Translations under genes and position numbers: made by a program | Notes under the pieces: generated by a model | What the model saw: the letters and a program-made list of their open reading frames with translations, nothing else | Databases searched by the model: none | Told to the model about the DNA's origin: nothing | Assembly: GCA_963666825.2 (NCBI GenBank) | Contig: OY763044.2 | Location: 5,394,001 to 5,458,000, forward strand | Direction of reading: 5' to 3' | Length of the DNA: 64,000 bases | From: Saccharicrinis sp963666825 | Lineage (GTDB): Bacteria; Bacteroidota; Bacteroidia; Bacteroidales; Marinilabiliaceae | Part shown: one piece after another, positions 62,544 through 64,000 of the stretch | How positions within the stretch are numbered: position 1 is the stretch's first letter | Layout: each line of letters opens with the position of its first letter

Positions 62544-64000
62544 ATGTTTGTAACATCAGGTAAAATATCAGTTAAAGAAAAAATTGGTTATAGTTTAGGA
62601 GATCTCGCTGCAAATCTGATCTTTCAGACTCTAATGACCTTTTTGGCATTTTTCTATACCGATGTATATAAAATTGAACCTGGAACAGCCTCAAAAATTA
62701 TTTTTATTGGAGGCATGATTGGTGCACTTTTTAATCCTGTAATGGGACTAATTGCAGATAGAACTATTACAAAATGGGGAAAATACAGGCCTTGGATCAT
62801 TGGTTCTTCTATTCCATTGGGCCTGATGGCTTTATTAGCTTTTACAACTCCTGAATTTAGTACAGAAGGGAAAATTACATATGCTCTTACTACCTATTCT
62901 TTATTGGTAATTGTTTATTCAACTAATAACGTTCCCTATTCTGCCTTAAGTGGTGTTATTACAGGGGATATGTTTCAACGTAATAGCATATTTACCTATC
63001 GTTTTGTTGCTGTAATGATTGCGCAGTTTATTGTACAAACATTATTGTTACCATTAACTATGATATTAGGAGGTGGAGATAAGACAAAAGGTTTTGAAAA
63101 TGCTATAGGTATTTTTGCGGTGATCGGCGTTATTTTATTCGTAATTACTTTTTATACCACAAAAGAACGAGTTAAAGTATATACTTCAAAAAGGACAAGC
63201 GTTTTGTCTGACATTAAAGACTTTGTTTATAATAAGCCTGGTGTTATTCTATTCATAGTAACCATATTTGTTTTTATCACACTTGCGCTTAAAACCGGTA
63301 TGTATGTCTATTACTTTAAGAATTATCTCAGTGAACCTCATATGGCTAAGTTTTTAAATGACATTGGCTTTAATAGTTACATAGAAGGATTAAATTCTTT
63401 TTTTAAAAGCATTGGACTAATTGGGTTTGAATGGCCGGAAGATACTTCTGCATCAGCATTTGGACTGTTTAATGCCGTTGGAATCCTCTTAATGATAGTT
63501 GGCGTTATATATTCCAAAAGACTTGCTGATAAATATGGTAAAAAGAGCGTCTTTTCAACAGGGTTGTTTTTATCTGCGATTACTCTTTTCCTTTTTATCT
63601 TTTATAATGAGGAATCCATTGGGTTGGTATTTTTTACTCAGTTAATACATGGATTTTCGTATGGAATCACAATACCATTGTTATGGGCAATGATTGCTGA
63701 TGTAGCAGACTATTCAGAGTATAGATTTTATCGAAGAGCAACAGCATTTAGTTTTTCATTAATGATTTTTGGATTAAAGGTAGGTTTAAGTATTGGTGGG
63801 GCATTAGTGGCTGCAGTACTTGCCAGATATGGATATCAGGAACACTTACTTACTCAAAACACAGAAACAATAGCCGGAATTAAAATGTCTGTCAGTATTT
63901 ATCCTGCAATAACATTTATGGTGGCAGTTTTATGTTTGATATTTTATGAAATAGATAAAGATAAAGAGATTGAAATTGAAAAAGAATTAAACGAAAGACG
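62544..64000 (+). CDS. GPH-family sugar:cation symporter (MFS), copy 2, cut by window edge
   Basis: The frame from ATG 62544, 9 bases after GH115, stays open to the end of the window (485 full codons) and would continue beyond it. It is a clear paralogue of the symporter at 55245: IGYSLGDLAANLIFQTLMTFL, NPVMGLIADRTITKWGKYRPWI and LLWAMIADVADYSEYRFYRRATAF are all shared. The visible end (EIDKDKEIEIEKELNERR) corresponds to the tail of copy 1, so only a few residues are missing. It probably carries a second product of GH67/GH115 action, for example (methyl)glucuronate or a shorter oligomer (inference). Confidence 0.93.
   Translation, partial: MFVTSGKISVKEKIGYSLGDLAANLIFQTLMTFLAFFYTDVYKIEPGTASKIIFIGGMIGALFNPVMGLIADRTITKWGKYRPWIIGSSIPLGLMALLAFTTPEFSTEGKITYALTTYSLLVIVYSTNNVPYSALSGVITGDMFQRNSIFTYRFVAVMIAQFIVQTLLLPLTMILGGGDKTKGFENAIGIFAVIGVILFVITFYTTKERVKVYTSKRTSVLSDIKDFVYNKPGVILFIVTIFVFITLALKTGMYVYYFKNYLSEPHMAKFLNDIGFNSYIEGLNSFFKSIGLIGFEWPEDTSASAFGLFNAVGILLMIVGVIYSKRLADKYGKKSVFSTGLFLSAITLFLFIFYNEESIGLVFFTQLIHGFSYGITIPLLWAMIADVADYSEYRFYRRATAFSFSLMIFGLKVGLSIGGALVAAVLARYGYQEHLLTQNTETIAGIKMSVSIYPAITFMVAVLCLIFYEIDKDKEIEIEKELNER

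Overview
The window is AT-rich chromosomal DNA from a member of the Bacteroidota, probably an environmental polysaccharide degrader of the Marinilabiliales/Prolixibacteraceae type (the phylum is clear; the family is a guess). The evidence is a SusC/SusD pair, two giant hybrid two-component systems with periplasmic propellers, type IX secretion sorting domains (FPNPVKD motifs), relaxed lipoprotein signals and few Shine-Dalgarno sequences. No rRNA, tRNA, CRISPR array or intact transposase was seen.

Region 1 (about 1-20738, all +): a nearly gapless operon of 18 complete genes plus one cut by the left edge, for an aryl-polyene/flexirubin-type pigment lipid. It encodes a hotdog thioesterase, two beta-ketoacyl synthases with intact Cys-His-His, two synthase-like partners without the catalytic Cys, one ACP, a hotdog dehydratase-like protein, a NodB-type deacetylase, a LolA-like carrier and a lipoprotein. 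It also encodes a GT2-DUF2062 protein, an RND/MMPL exporter fused to an acyltransferase and a methyltransferase, two phytoene-desaturase-like flavoproteins, an Ntn hydrolase, an alpha/beta hydrolase, a phenylacetate-CoA-ligase-like enzyme and a second acyltransferase. No ketoreductase, aromatic ammonia-lyase or DarA/DarB was seen; these may lie left of the window.

Region 2 (20894-34112, +): an orphan hybrid two-component regulator, a LytTR response regulator, a 29-codon putative lipoprotein and a stand-alone LytTR protein. An envelope gene set follows: a lipoprotein gene with an in-frame stop, an OmpA-domain protein, a T9SS-exported beta-helix protein, a paralogous lipoprotein with an extra membrane helix, LemA, a DUF3137-like protein and a DUF4412-like secreted protein, ending at a strong terminator.

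Region 3 (34484-43258, +): a solute-binding lipoprotein paired with a methyl-accepting chemotaxis protein, then a 976-base gene-free stretch. That stretch holds a terminator, a 168-bp MITE-like inverted-repeat element and a degenerate tandem array of 19 units with an average period of exactly 21 bp. Next come two overlapping genes for 7TM receptors ending in LuxR-like helix-turn-helix domains, and a T9SS-exported LamG protein.

Region 4 (43278-64000): a glucuronoxylan utilisation locus. A hybrid two-component regulator (-) faces GH67 alpha-glucuronidase, SusC, SusD, a GPH-type symporter, a zinc sorbitol/xylitol-type dehydrogenase, GH43, GH115 alpha-glucuronidase and a second symporter cut by the right edge (all +). 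Two 29-bp copies of GTAAC-N16-GTTAC, 42 bp apart, lie in the divergent intergenic region just upstream of a TAnnTTTG promoter and are strong operator candidates. SusC/SusD would import glucuronoxylan fragments, GH67 and GH115 would remove (methyl)glucuronic acid, the symporters would carry products inward, and GH43 plus the dehydrogenase would finish processing in the cytoplasm.

The least explained structures are the 21-bp array upstream of the 7TM-LuxR pair, the MITE-like element, the interrupted lipoprotein gene and the paired GTAAC/GTTAC sites.
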